NCBI GenBank assembly: GCA_947304115.1 | Contig: CAMZAE010000013.1 | Span: forward strand, 1 to 46,643 | Reading direction: 5' to 3' | Length of the DNA: 46,643 bases | DNA from: an uncultured Prevotellaceae bacterium | Lineage (GTDB): Bacteria > Bacteroidota > Bacteroidia > Bacteroidales > Bacteroidaceae | Part shown: one piece after another, positions 8,359 through 17,070 of the stretch | Numbering within the stretch: position 1 is the first letter of the stretch | How the letters are laid out: every line of letters starts with the position of its first letter | Translations under genes and position numbers: made by a program | The notes under the pieces: model-generated | The model's database searches: none | Told to the model about the DNA's origin: nothing | What the model saw: the letters and a program-made list of their open reading frames with translations, nothing else

Positions 8359-11300
8359 TTACTGTTGTACGCCAGCCATGATGTTCAGGACTGTCACAAC
8401 GTCGGCGATATCAACTACCGGGAGACCAGTTTCCGGATCTGTGTCGCCGTTCACGTTGGCATCGCCTGCAACGGTCTGACCTGCCATTGCGTTCAGCACT
8501 GTCACAACGTCTGCAATATCCACTGTACCGTCGCAGTTCACGTCGCCGCGGATAAAGTTGGTGTAACGACCGCCGAAGTAGTAAACGGTAGCGCCAGTGA
8601 AGAGGCGTGGTGTGGCATCAGTACCAATGGTCTGGAACCAAACAGGATTCTCGAGCTGGCTGCCATTTTCGCCCTGGTTGTTGAGCTGATAGGTAAGCTC
8701 ACCGCTTGCCAATCGCTCGGCAGAAACTTCTGTGGCTTGCCTGTTGCCATCTTCATGGAAGGCACTCGCTGCATAGAACACATTGCCGCCGTCGCTATAG
8801 CCGTTACGCGAAACGACACAGGATGGATAATCAGTTGGTTCTGCAGCCGTGTTGACGTACTGAGAGAGAATCAGAGTGTTCTTGACAACAAGGGTAGCTT
8901 CCTTCCAACCGCAGACACCGCCGAAGGAATGTGCCTTCTCGCCATGGAAAGAACAGTTGACAATACAGTTATTCACAACACTATTACTGCCACCGCCGTT
9001 GACACCCATGATACCGCCAGAGGTGGCGTCGCCTTCAACCTCTGTGTACAGAGCGACTGCAATCTCACAGTTCTCAATGGTTGTATTGCCGGCTACCCAA
9101 CCTGCGAGGCCGCCCATACGCTGCCAAGCTGCGTGATATTCACCCGTCAGCTTCAGGTTCTTGACCGTAGCACTGTTCAACTCATAGAACAGACCACAAC
9201 GACGACCGTCCAAGAAGTTGATATAGACATTCTCAAGTGCATGGTTCTGACCATCCAGGATGCCATTATAGATAACGCCACTATCACTATTTCCTACAGT
9301 ATTGTTACCAATGGGCTTCATGGCAATACCCACCATGTCGATGTCGTTCACGAGCTTTGCCTTGGTGGACCGGTCTTTCTTAATGACCAGAGCACGATAA
9401 ATCAGGAAATGCTTAGGATTGGCGAGGAGGTAGTAGCCATCCTTGTCTTGAGCTGGCAGGTTCTCGCTTACAACGGGATCTGCTGCAACGTTCAGTGCCT
9501 CATCTGTGCTATAAGAAGCATTCTCGTAAATCGCATCATATATCTCCTTGTACTTATTATCAAGCTCAGTGTCATCAAAGACCATTATATCATTACCGCT
9601 TGCGTCCTTCTCAATATAAGGCAGGTTGGCCTCACTTATAAAGTACTGAAGCGAGTAGGCAACATTGTATGCAGAGATGTAAGCCTGTTTGCCCTCATAG
9701 ATGTTCTGGAAGATTGTGGATAATGTTGCTACACATTCTGCCTTTTCGGCAACACTTGCAGCCTCTTCTGCTTGATCTATGGCCTCCCAAAGTTCCACCT
9801 GTAAAGCAGCGGGGAAGTTAGGATACTTCGCATACTCAGCGCGTTTAAACTCATAGACATCTCTTATTTGCGTTGCGCGTGCAAGCATGTTCTCGAGCAC
9901 CTTGTCGAGAGCCTCGCCTGTCTGGGTGTTTGTTGCTCCGCCACAGTATTGCAGCTTGATGGCACCCCAGCCTGTCCAGTCGGTGCTGTACTTTGTGCCC
10001 GGGTTCTTGATGCCGACGGTGAGCTTGCCGTCATCGCCTACGTATGCGATGGTGTAAACCTGATAGCGATCGCCCATTGCAGCGTATGCCATACCCATTG
10101 GGCCATGAGGAGCATAACCAAGCAGCGTTACATTATCTGATGCTTCTGTTGATTCAAGGTCGCTGTAAATGCCAAGGTCGAGAGCACCGTTGCCACTGAG
10201 ATGACAGTTCACGCCATCTTTCGCCTCGCTGGCAGGGAGATAACTTTCAAAAGCATTGGGGAAGTAGTTGAAGGTGCCGTTGGCATAGATACCTGCAGCA
10301 TAGTTGGTGCTGTAACGGTCATTGCTGGGACGGAAGGCAGCGTTGGTACCAACGAGATAGAAACCGGGGTTCAGGCCTTCGACAGTCTGGTAAATCTCGC
10401 CTGTTGAATTCCATGCCTCAACGCCGACAAAAGTCTTCTCCGACTCGTCCTGTATTGTGCCATAGGAGAAACTACCCCAGGAACCTTCCCAGTGCTCTCT
10501 CTGCTGTGTGAAGTCACCATTGAGGAGCAGGTTGCTGACATCTGCGCCAGGCATTGTGCCGCTTGTAATGGCATCCTTCAGCCACTGGTCAACACGCTCT
10601 GTCTCTGCAACAATCTCCTCCGTTGTTGCTGTGTGCTCATCGAGGATATAGAGATAAGTACCCAGCGGGTTCACGTCGCTTGGCTCATCAGGATCATCGA
10701 GATAAGCCTCAAGAGCGGTGCGCTTTGCACCGGCAAAGTCATCGTGTTCGGCAAGATACAGTATGACTTCCTCACACTTCTGCCTGTAAGCCTCATAAGC
10801 CGCAAGGCTGGCATCTACGAGGTCCTTTTCGGGCTGGACATCATCATAAGCAGCGATGAGGCCGGCAATCGTCTCGACTGTGCCATCCCATGCCTCTACC
10901 TTTTCCAGGTAAGCATTGAGCAGAGCCTGCGTTGCAACAGCATCCTCTACGAAGTCTTCCTCGTAGCTGACAATGTCTGAAACCAAGTCAGGAATGTCTT
11001 CGTCTGCTACAGAGTAGTAGTTTTCAGCCGCATAGATGACGGTCTTGTGAGAAGGATCAAGGACGGGATAATCATCCTCATCGCAACTCTGGTACCAAAC
11101 GGGATTGCGGAACTGCTTTTCATTCAGCAACCAGCAAATTTCGCCAGAAGTAAGTTTTGCGTCTGAACGATCTACTGCATAACAATTGACGCAGCCACCG
11201 GCACCGCCATGAATAAAGTCCTTGTAAGACTCACCAGAAATCTCTGCCGGAGCGACATAACAGTTATAGAACTTGCCGGAACCAGTCCAACTTGCCAAAC

Positions 11301-13956
11301 CGCCTACATTTGTACCATTGGCGATATCGAATGAGCCAACGAAGGCACAGTTCTTGACGGTGAAGTTGCCTTCCATGTCACCACAGAGGCCGCCACCTGT
11401 GCAATCGCCCTCACCCGTGAACCTCACGGTAGATTTCACAAGCACATTTTCAATAAGGGTTCTGTCGCCACGTGTGATACCGGCAATACCGCCAATCCAT
11501 TTCTGGGAGGATTCTACGCGACCTTCAAGTACAAGATTTTTGATTGTTGCATCAGATATTGATCCGAAAAGACCTGTTCCTTTTTCTGCATCGTGCTTAA
11601 TATCGGTGATAACAGTGTGGCCCTGGCCATCGAAAGAACCTGAGAATCTCTTGCTATCGGTTCCAATCATGCCATCTTTATAGTTCGTATAGTCGATGTC
11701 ATCCATCAGACGGATAGATACACTGGGATGCTCAAGTGCATAAACGCTCATCCACTTGAGCTGCCCTGGAACGCTGACTTCGTACCAGCCATCAACGACA
11801 GGAACATAGTCCTCCTGCATCTTTCCGCAGACAGTACACCAACCGTCCTCATAGTTGTGGGGAGGAATAACGGCACTGCTGGAAGGACTGTTTGAATAGG
11901 TGAAATTTCCAAGAGGTGTACCATCGCAACGGAATTCTGAGGCGTTGGCATAGACGAGTGCGCCTTCCTTCTTGATAGGCATTGGCTCCTTGTCCGTGCC
12001 AATCAACTGGAAGAAGCGCTCTACGCCACTTTCATTTCCATTCAGCAAGTAGGCAAGTTCACCGTTAGCTATACCGACAATATTCGTGTAGTGGATGTAC
12101 TTGTCCTGGTCTGTAATGGCATTACCCTGGATAGGATTAACGACATAGACATTCTCAGTAACCACATTGCCATAGTTACGAGCGATGTTGCCAGAGTTCT
12201 CCGTATCGTTGTCCAAAGTTTGGTTGCCAGCACCGCTGATAGTGCCGAGAACGGCGCAGTTCTTGAAAGTTGTCTTATTCTTTGTCCAGCCCGCAAAGCC
12301 ACCGACACGTGCACATCTTGCACCGGCGTCTGCACCTGGCAAATTGATAGTACCGGCATAGACACAGTTTTCAATAGTCTTTCCGACCTCAATTGTACCG
12401 AAGAAGCCACCTCCGGTGTTGTCACCAACACATGTAGATGTGACATTAATGTCAGAATATACATTGCGAACTGCTGACTCATAACTGGCATTAGATATTG
12501 AACCCCAATACTGACCGCTTGTTTCAATCTTGCCGTGCATGATGAGGTTCTCAACGGTACCATAGTGGCGCTGCGGGAAGAGGGAAGCGTTGTTGCCCAT
12601 CTCTGTCAACTCAATGGTCAGAGCGTGGCCGCCACCGTCGAAGTTACCTTCAGACCAGTCGTTGGTGTTGAAGATAAACTGACCAGGGGCTGGTTTACAA
12701 GTAATGTCATTCGCCATCTTCAGATTAATTCTGAAGCCATTCTGGAAACGGTTCCAGCTTTCTGCCATGTAGAGGTCTGCCTCGCTACTCAAAAGGAGAG
12801 ACTTGGTTGCAGGCTCGAATCTTGTAGGATCGTCGAAGTCGAAGCCATTGAAGTTGAACCTACCGCAAGTGGTGCAGACACCATACTTGTCGTTGGTGTG
12901 CTTCGTTGCCATGTCGCTGCCAGTGTTGGAGAAGGTGACTTCGCCTTCGGCAATACCCTGGCAGTTTGTGGGAGCGGAAGCATAGACTTGGTCCTTACCT
13001 TCGCCGAATATGGCAGGAACAGGATAGAGGTCTGTGCTGAGGTCCTGGACCCAACGAATCTGGCTCTGGTCGTTGTTCAGTTGATAGCAAACCTTACCGC
13101 TTTCCAGATCACTTTCTGTGACAACGGTTGTTCCTATGGTGTTAGCACCCCAGCCGTTGGTCACAAAGTTGTTGCCGGTTGCAGCCCATGGACGATTGTT
13201 ATAGTTGTCCGCATTGTAAGTCTCAAGGTCAACAGCCTTCAGAACGTTGTTAGACCCTTTGTCTTCACGTGCGAGACCGGCACTCTTGCCATCTGAATAG
13301 TCGATGTCGGTTTCAGGATCGATGATGACCAGATTGTTGGTCAAGCTGATGTGATGTGCATCAACCCATGCAGCAAGACCACCACATTTGTGTGTGGTTG
13401 AGCCGATAATCTTGATTTTTGACAGACAGTTGTCGATGATAGCAGGTCTGTTCAACTGACCGGCAACACCACCGATGCTGGCGTCCTTGTCAGCAGCAAA
13501 TGTTGATGTGATCACGATGTCAACGAAGCAGTTGCGGATGATACCGCCACTGTAGTTGGCAATAGCGGCAGTGTGCTTGGACGTTCCTGTCGTAATGGCA
13601 CCCTGAACCTTCAGGTTCTCGATAATGCCACGATAGCCGAGACCGCGGAAGAGCGCAGGACCTTCACCGTCCGTGCGGTCCGGGAGATCGATGGTGATAG
13701 TGTGGCCTGCACCATTGAAGAGACCTTGATAATCTCCTCCAATACCGATTTGTGCTGTGGTGGCGCCCAAGTCGAAGTCAGCCGTCAGGATGGCATTGAC
13801 ACTTCTTTGACCACCATTAACAAGTTCTGCGAAGGCTTCGAAGTCCGCCGCCGAACCAATCTGATAGAACCCATTCACCTCGGAAAGAGCCCATACAGCT
13901 GTGGAGACAACACTAAGCAGTGCTGCCAGACACAGATTCCGTAGTTTTCTACTCAT
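8359..13956 (-). CDS. Giant secreted GLUG-repeat protein with C-terminal dockerin type I repeats
   Basis: 1865 aa with a signal peptide (MSRKLRNLCLAALLSVVSTAVWA). Four related modules of about 280-330 aa are visible. Each starts with a segment like GFYQIGSAADFEAFAELVN, has GLUG-type strands (GGVAGQLNRPAIIDNC, GGLAGWVAGNTTIENC) and ends with a segment like SGELTYQLNN...PVWFQTIGTD. They should fold as beta-helix-like arrays. Modules 1-2 and 2-3 are joined by a short C...H...CxxCG linker (YGVCTTCGRF, DGWCTVCGKM) that could bind metal. Modules 3 and 4 are separated by a helical region and a jelly-roll-like segment (about 1090-1300). The last 65 residues hold two dockerin-type repeats (GDVNCDGTVDIADVVTVLN and a DANVNGDTD...VDIADVVTVLN copy) with calcium-loop aspartates. 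Probably a surface or extracellular adhesin or glycan-binding protein; no catalytic domain recognised. Confidence 0.8.
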   Translation of the reverse strand: MSRKLRNLCLAALLSVVSTAVWALSEVNGFYQIGSAADFEAFAELVNGGQRSVNAILTADFDLGATTAQIGIGGDYQGLFNGAGHTITIDLPDRTDGEGPALFRGLGYRGIIENLKVQGAITTGTSKHTAAIANYSGGIIRNCFVDIVITSTFAADKDASIGGVAGQLNRPAIIDNCLSKIKIIGSTTHKCGGLAAWVDAHHISLTNNLVIIDPETDIDYSDGKSAGLAREDKGSNNVLKAVDLETYNADNYNNRPWAATGNNFVTNGWGANTIGTTVVTESDLESGKVCYQLNNDQSQIRWVQDLSTDLYPVPAIFGEGKDQVYASAPTNCQGIAEGEVTFSNTGSDMATKHTNDKYGVCTTCGRFNFNGFDFDDPTRFEPATKSLLLSSEADLYMAESWNRFQNGFRINLKMANDITCKPAPGQFIFNTNDWSEGNFDGGGHALTIELTEMGNNASLFPQRHYGTVENLIMHGKIETSGQYWGSISNASYESAVRNVYSDINVTSTCVGDNTGGGFFGTIEVGKTIENCVYAGTINLPGADAGARCARVGGFAGWTKNKTTFKNCAVLGTISGAGNQTLDNDTENSGNIARNYGNVVTENVYVVNPIQGNAITDQDKYIHYTNIVGIANGELAYLLNGNESGVERFFQLIGTDKEPMPIKKEGALVYANASEFRCDGTPLGNFTYSNSPSSSAVIPPHNYEDGWCTVCGKMQEDYVPVVDGWYEVSVPGQLKWMSVYALEHPSVSIRLMDDIDYTNYKDGMIGTDSKRFSGSFDGQGHTVITDIKHDAEKGTGLFGSISDATIKNLVLEGRVESSQKWIGGIAGITRGDRTLIENVLVKSTVRFTGEGDCTGGGLCGDMEGNFTVKNCAFVGSFDIANGTNVGGLASWTGSGKFYNCYVAPAEISGESYKDFIHGGAGGCVNCYAVDRSDAKLTSGEICWLLNEKQFRNPVWYQSCDEDDYPVLDPSHKTVIYAAENYYSVADEDIPDLVSDIVSYEEDFVEDAVATQALLNAYLEKVEAWDGTVETIAGLIAAYDDVQPEKDLVDASLAAYEAYRQKCEEVILYLAEHDDFAGAKRTALEAYLDDPDEPSDVNPLGTYLYILDEHTATTEEIVAETERVDQWLKDAITSGTMPGADVSNLLLNGDFTQQREHWEGSWGSFSYGTIQDESEKTFVGVEAWNSTGEIYQTVEGLNPGFYLVGTNAAFRPSNDRYSTNYAAGIYANGTFNYFPNAFESYLPASEAKDGVNCHLSGNGALDLGIYSDLESTEASDNVTLLGYAPHGPMGMAYAAMGDRYQVYTIAYVGDDGKLTVGIKNPGTKYSTDWTGWGAIKLQYCGGATNTQTGEALDKVLENMLARATQIRDVYEFKRAEYAKYPNFPAALQVELWEAIDQAEEAASVAEKAECVATLSTIFQNIYEGKQAYISAYNVAYSLQYFISEANLPYIEKDASGNDIMVFDDTELDNKYKEIYDAIYENASYSTDEALNVAADPVVSENLPAQDKDGYYLLANPKHFLIYRALVIKKDRSTKAKLVNDIDMVGIAMKPIGNNTVGNSDSGVIYNGILDGQNHALENVYINFLDGRRCGLFYELNSATVKNLKLTGEYHAAWQRMGGLAGWVAGNTTIENCEIAVALYTEVEGDATSGGIMGVNGGGSNSVVNNCIVNCSFHGEKAHSFGGVCGWKEATLVVKNTLILSQYVNTAAEPTDYPSCVVSRNGYSDGGNVFYAASAFHEDGNRQATEVSAERLASGELTYQLNNQGENGSQLENPVWFQTIGTDATPRLFTGATVYYFGGRYTNFIRGDVNCDGTVDIADVVTVLNAMAGQTVAGDANVNGDTDPETGLPVVDIADVVTVLNIMAGVQQ

Positions 13957-14022
13957 AGATAAAATAGATTTTAAGTTAATAATTAAGGTTAATTATGTGT
14001 CATTTTTTGATGTTACGGCTAA

Positions 14023-14053
14023 CAAAGTTAATTGTTTTTGGAATTGCTTCAAA
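14023..14053 (-). promoter_or_regulatory. Promoter of the giant GLUG/dockerin gene
   Basis: On the minus strand: TTTG at 14053-14050, 19-nt spacer, TAACTTTG at 14030-14023, about 66 nt before the ATG at 13956. An excellent match to the Bacteroidetes consensus. Confidence 0.8.
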
Positions 14054-14192
14054 ATTTTTAACACTTTTTTTGCTCCACATTAAAAGTTGTTATGCTATTT
14101 TGCACAAAAGGCAGGGTTCGTGTGCAATAATTCACACACAAACACAAATAACACGTTGTGCAGGCGGACACAACGTGCTTTCTGAAAAAATG

Positions 14193-14699
14193 CTACGGAA
14201 GGAAGGGTGAAATGTCGTGTCCGAAGTGTGCCAGCTCGCGGACTAAAGAACTGCTAAGGCTGGCATACTGCGGTGAGGCAGGCAGGAAGACGGTCTCGAT
14301 GCCAGAGAGCTGGCGGTTCACGTCGGCCATCTGCAACTCATACTCGAAGTCGGCCGATGTGCGCACCCCACGCACAATGGCTGTAATGCCCTGCTCTTTG
14401 GCAAAGTCAACGGTAAGGCCGGTGTAGCTCTCCACCGCAACGCGCGGCTCGTCGGCATAGAGCCTTTTGATGGCGGCGACACGCTCCGCCACCGGCATCC
14501 AACCAGCCTTCTGCTCGTTATAGCCCACAGCAATCACCACCTCGTCGAACAACCCCAGCGCCCGCCGCACAATATCGGCATGGCCGAGGGTAAACGGGTC
14601 GAAAGAACCAGGGAAAAGCCCCCTCCCCCAACCCCTCCCCCGAGGAGGAGGGGTGACTCCCAAGTCTTTGCTTGTGTTTTTATCTATCTCCGAGTTCAT
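14193..14699 (-). CDS. coaD: Pantetheine-phosphate adenylyltransferase with a replaced N-terminus
   Basis: Penultimate step of coenzyme A synthesis: transfers AMP from ATP to 4'-phosphopantetheine, in the cytoplasm. Nucleotidyltransferase motifs are intact: GLFPGSFDPFTLGH (27-40, containing the T/HxGH site) and the C-terminal SLSSSLVRELAHFGHDISPF. The usual enzyme begins only 2-5 residues before GLFPGSFDP. Here there are 26 extra residues: MNSEIDKNTSKDLG, then TPPPRGRGWGR, which is encoded by a GC-rich palindromic repeat. No start codon lies nearer, so the ATG at 14699 must be used. That ATG sits, in a different frame, inside a DUF559 gene remnant. The original start was therefore apparently lost to the insertion and replaced. 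Same strand as parE, as in other Bacteroidales. Confidence 0.95.
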   Translation of the reverse strand: MNSEIDKNTSKDLGVTPPPRGRGWGRGLFPGSFDPFTLGHADIVRRALGLFDEVVIAVGYNEQKAGWMPVAERVAAIKRLYADEPRVAVESYTGLTVDFAKEQGITAIVRGVRTSADFEYELQMADVNRQLSGIETVFLPASPQYASLSSSLVRELAHFGHDISPFLP

Positions 14700-14916
14700 G
14701 CTTTATCTTTTCCAATACTTTGTCTATATCGTATAACACTTCTTCATTACTGAAACGGATAACACGGAAGCCTATTTGTTCCAGATGTGCCGTCCTTACC
14801 TCAACAACTCATACCTGTCTGGAGATGCCCATTTGAAGCGGGATGTTTCAGTTGCCATAAGTATATAGAAAATCCCCTCCTCCCCGGCCCGGGGGAGGGG
14901 TTAGGGGAGGGGGCTG
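14617..14916. mobile_element. Palindrome-bounded cassette carrying a DUF559 remnant
   Basis: Two GC-rich units of about 36-40 nt are inverted copies of one another: GCCCCCTCCCCCAACCCCTC at the left end and, as its reverse complement, GAGGGGTTAGGGGAGGGGGC at the right end. Each also has an inner palindromic half (GAGGAGGAGGGG / CCCCTCCTCC). They enclose about 215 bp with a degraded DUF559 reading frame. The outer edges lie exactly inside the last codons of parE (stop codon inside the unit) and the first codons of coaD. It looks like a small mobile or mobilisable unit that inserted between two essential genes and then decayed. No target duplication could be recognised by eye. Confidence 0.6.
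14680..14858 (-). pseudogene. Internally deleted DUF559 (Vsr-like endonuclease fold) remnant
   Basis: Reading the minus strand from ATG 14858 gives MATETSRFKWASPDRYELLR then a stop, like the N-terminal part of DUF559 proteins. In another frame the sequence continues EVRTAHLEQIGFRVIRF, SNEEVLYDIDKVLEKI and a stop at 14680, a typical DUF559 C-terminus. The central 60-70 residues that would carry the nuclease core are missing. It is an internal deletion with a frameshift, so it is not functional. DUF559 proteins are small predicted nucleases related to very-short-patch-repair endonucleases. Family assignment is from recognition of the C-terminal motif only. Confidence 0.6.
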
Positions 14917-16889
14917 TCCTCTTCTGCCAGGTCTTCTTCGATGACGAGGTTTTCGATGATGAAGTTCTGGCGCTCCATGGTGTTGTCGCCCATGTAGAAA
15001 TCCAGGAGTTCTGCCACTTGGTCGGACTTGTGGAGCGTGACCTGGTCGAGACGGATATCGGGGCCAATGAAGTTGCGGAACTCCTCCGGACTTATTTCGC
15101 CCAAGCCTTTGAAGCGCGTTATCTCTGGCTCCGGTCCGAGGTCGTCGATGGCTTGCTGGCGCTCGTCGTCCGAGTAGCAATACTGTGTCACGAAGTCCTT
15201 CGAGAGGCTGAGGTGGCGGGGGCGTTTGCCGTCGCTGACAGAGGCGGTGTCCTCGCCCGCTTCGCGAGCAGCCAGTTCCTTCTCGATGGCACTCAGCTTT
15301 GCCTTTCCTATCTTTGTCTTCCTGCCACGCACACGGAAGAGTGGTGTCTGGAGGATGAAGACGTGCCCCTTCTTGATGAGTTCGGGGAAGAACTTCAGGA
15401 AGAAGGTGAGCATCAGGAGGCGGATGTGCATACCGTCGTCGTCGGCATCGGTTGCCACAATGACCTTGTTGTAGCGAAGGCCTTCGAGACCGTCCTCGAT
15501 GTTGAGGGCTGCCTGCAGGAGGTTGAACTCCTCGTTCTCATAGACCACCTTCTTGGAGAGCTTGAAGCAGTTGAGCGGCTTGCCTCTCAGGGAGAACACG
15601 GCTTGAGTGTTGACATCACGGCTTTTGGTGATGCTTCCGCTGGCGGAGTCGCCCTCGGTGATGAAGATGCTGCTCTCTTCCTGCAACTCGCCCTTTGTGT
15701 CCGTCAGGTGTACGCGGCAGTCTCGCAACTTGCGGTTGTGCAGGCTTGCCTTTTTCGACATCTCACGTGCCTTCTTCGCAACGCCTGCCATCTCCTTGCG
15801 AAGCTTTTCGCTCTCCGAGACTTTCTGCAGGATGATGTCGGCCACGTCTGTGTTCTTATGCAGGTAGTTATCGACCTGTACCTTGACGAAGTCGCCAATG
15901 AACTTGTCGATGGAGACGCCGCCGTTAGGCTCTGTCGTAGTGCTGCCAAGCTTGACCTTTGTCTGGCTCTCGAAGGTCGGCTCCTGTATGTTGATGCTGA
16001 TGGCGGCCACGATGCCGTTGCGGATGTCGTTGTACTCGTAGTTCTTGCCGCTGTAGTCCTTGATGACCTCGGCGATGTACTTCTTGAAAGCTGCCTGATG
16101 CGTGCCGCCCAGGGTGGTGTTCTGCCCGTTGACGAAGGAGTAGTACTCTTCGCCGTTCTGCTTGGTGTGGGTGAAGGCTATCTCGATGTCCTCGCCACGG
16201 AGGTGAACGATGGGATAGAGCGGCTCATAGTCCATGCGGTCGGAGAGCAGGTCGCTCAGTCCGTCGCGCGACATGATGCGGCGGCCGTTCAGCATGATGG
16301 TGAGGCCGGTGTTGAGATAGGTGTAGTTGCGGAGCATCAGCTCGACGAACTCACAGCGGAAGGCATAGTGCTTGAAGAGGGAGGCGTCAGGCTCGAAGAA
16401 GACGGCGGTGCCGTTCTCGTCCTGTGTGGCCTCTGTGACGTCGCTCTGTATTTCGCCCTTGCTGAAGACGGCATGGCGTGTCTGTCCGTCACGGAAGCTC
16501 TGCACCTCGAAACGTGTGCTGAGGGCATTGACCGCCTTGAGGCCGACGCCGTTGAGACCGACGCTCTTCTGGAAAGCTTTACTATCGTACTTGCCGCCAG
16601 TGTTGAGCATAGAGACAGCCTCCACAAGCTTCCCCAGGGGGATGCCACGCCCGTAGTCGCGGACATGGACACGGAGATTGTCGTCGATATCCACCTCGAT
16701 GCGCTTGCCTGCTCCCATCTTGAACTCATCGATGCTGTTGTCGATGACCTCCTTGAGGAGGACATAGATGCCGTCGTCGGCCTGTGCGCCGTCGCCCAGA
16801 CGTCCGATGTACATGCCAGGGCGTGTACGGATGTGCTCCATGTCGGAGAGGTGGCGGATGTTAGCTTCGTCGTATTGCGCGGTGTTCAT
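14901..16889 (-). CDS. parE: DNA topoisomerase IV subunit B
   Basis: 662 aa ATPase subunit of topoisomerase IV, which decatenates daughter chromosomes. In order: GHKL ATPase region ([13 protein letters not shown]; the glycine-rich lid [13 protein letters not shown]), transducer, TOPRIM with [10 protein letters not shown] and [10 protein letters not shown], and the C-terminal ERFKGLGE-like [15 protein letters not shown]. The start chosen is [14 protein letters not shown] at 16889; an in-frame upstream extension to 16955 reads through repeat-like sequence and is not expected in the family. The last residues (EEDSPLP) and the stop codon are contributed by the right-hand palindromic unit at about 14880-14916, so the original C-terminal end was replaced. 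The sequence is nearer to ParE than GyrB by its N-terminal motif and length. Confidence 0.93.
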   Translation of the reverse strand: MNTAQYDEANIRHLSDMEHIRTRPGMYIGRLGDGAQADDGIYVLLKEVIDNSIDEFKMGAGKRIEVDIDDNLRVHVRDYGRGIPLGKLVEAVSMLNTGGKYDSKAFQKSVGLNGVGLKAVNALSTRFEVQSFRDGQTRHAVFSKGEIQSDVTEATQDENGTAVFFEPDASLFKHYAFRCEFVELMLRNYTYLNTGLTIMLNGRRIMSRDGLSDLLSDRMDYEPLYPIVHLRGEDIEIAFTHTKQNGEEYYSFVNGQNTTLGGTHQAAFKKYIAEVIKDYSGKNYEYNDIRNGIVAAISINIQEPTFESQTKVKLGSTTTEPNGGVSIDKFIGDFVKVQVDNYLHKNTDVADIILQKVSESEKLRKEMAGVAKKAREMSKKASLHNRKLRDCRVHLTDTKGELQEESSIFITEGDSASGSITKSRDVNTQAVFSLRGKPLNCFKLSKKVVYENEEFNLLQAALNIEDGLEGLRYNKVIVATDADDDGMHIRLLMLTFFLKFFPELIKKGHVFILQTPLFRVRGRKTKIGKAKLSAIEKELAAREAGEDTASVSDGKRPRHLSLSKDFVTQYCYSDDERQQAIDDLGPEPEITRFKGLGEISPEEFRNFIGPDIRLDQVTLHKSDQVAELLDFYMGDNTMERQNFIIENLVIEEDLAEEDSPLP

Positions 16890-16999
16890 TTTCTTTCTGG
16901 AAGTGTTAAGGAAGTTATCGCTCGCTTTGCTCGCTGGGAAGTTAAAGGACAACACCTTTGGAAGAATGGATAAAGGGAAGCAACTCCCAATAACTATCG

Positions 17000-17070
17000 T
17001 CCCTTTACTTCTTTTACTTCTTTAACTTCCTTTAACTTCATTATCTTTTTTAACTTCCTTTATTTCTTTA
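17000..17070. repeat. Degenerate TTTAACTTCC tandem repeat between parE and the GNAT gene
   Basis: About seven imperfect copies of a 9-11 nt motif (TTTACTTCT, TTTAACTTCC, TTTAACTTCA, TTTAACTTCC) that run into the 3' end of the GNAT gene. They encode its last residues, IKEVKKDNEVKGS. Confidence 0.6.

Noticed and set aside
14787..16973. 728-codon plus-strand frame opposite parE
   Set aside because: It is the antisense shadow of a clear ParE sequence, as is common in GC-balanced coding DNA.
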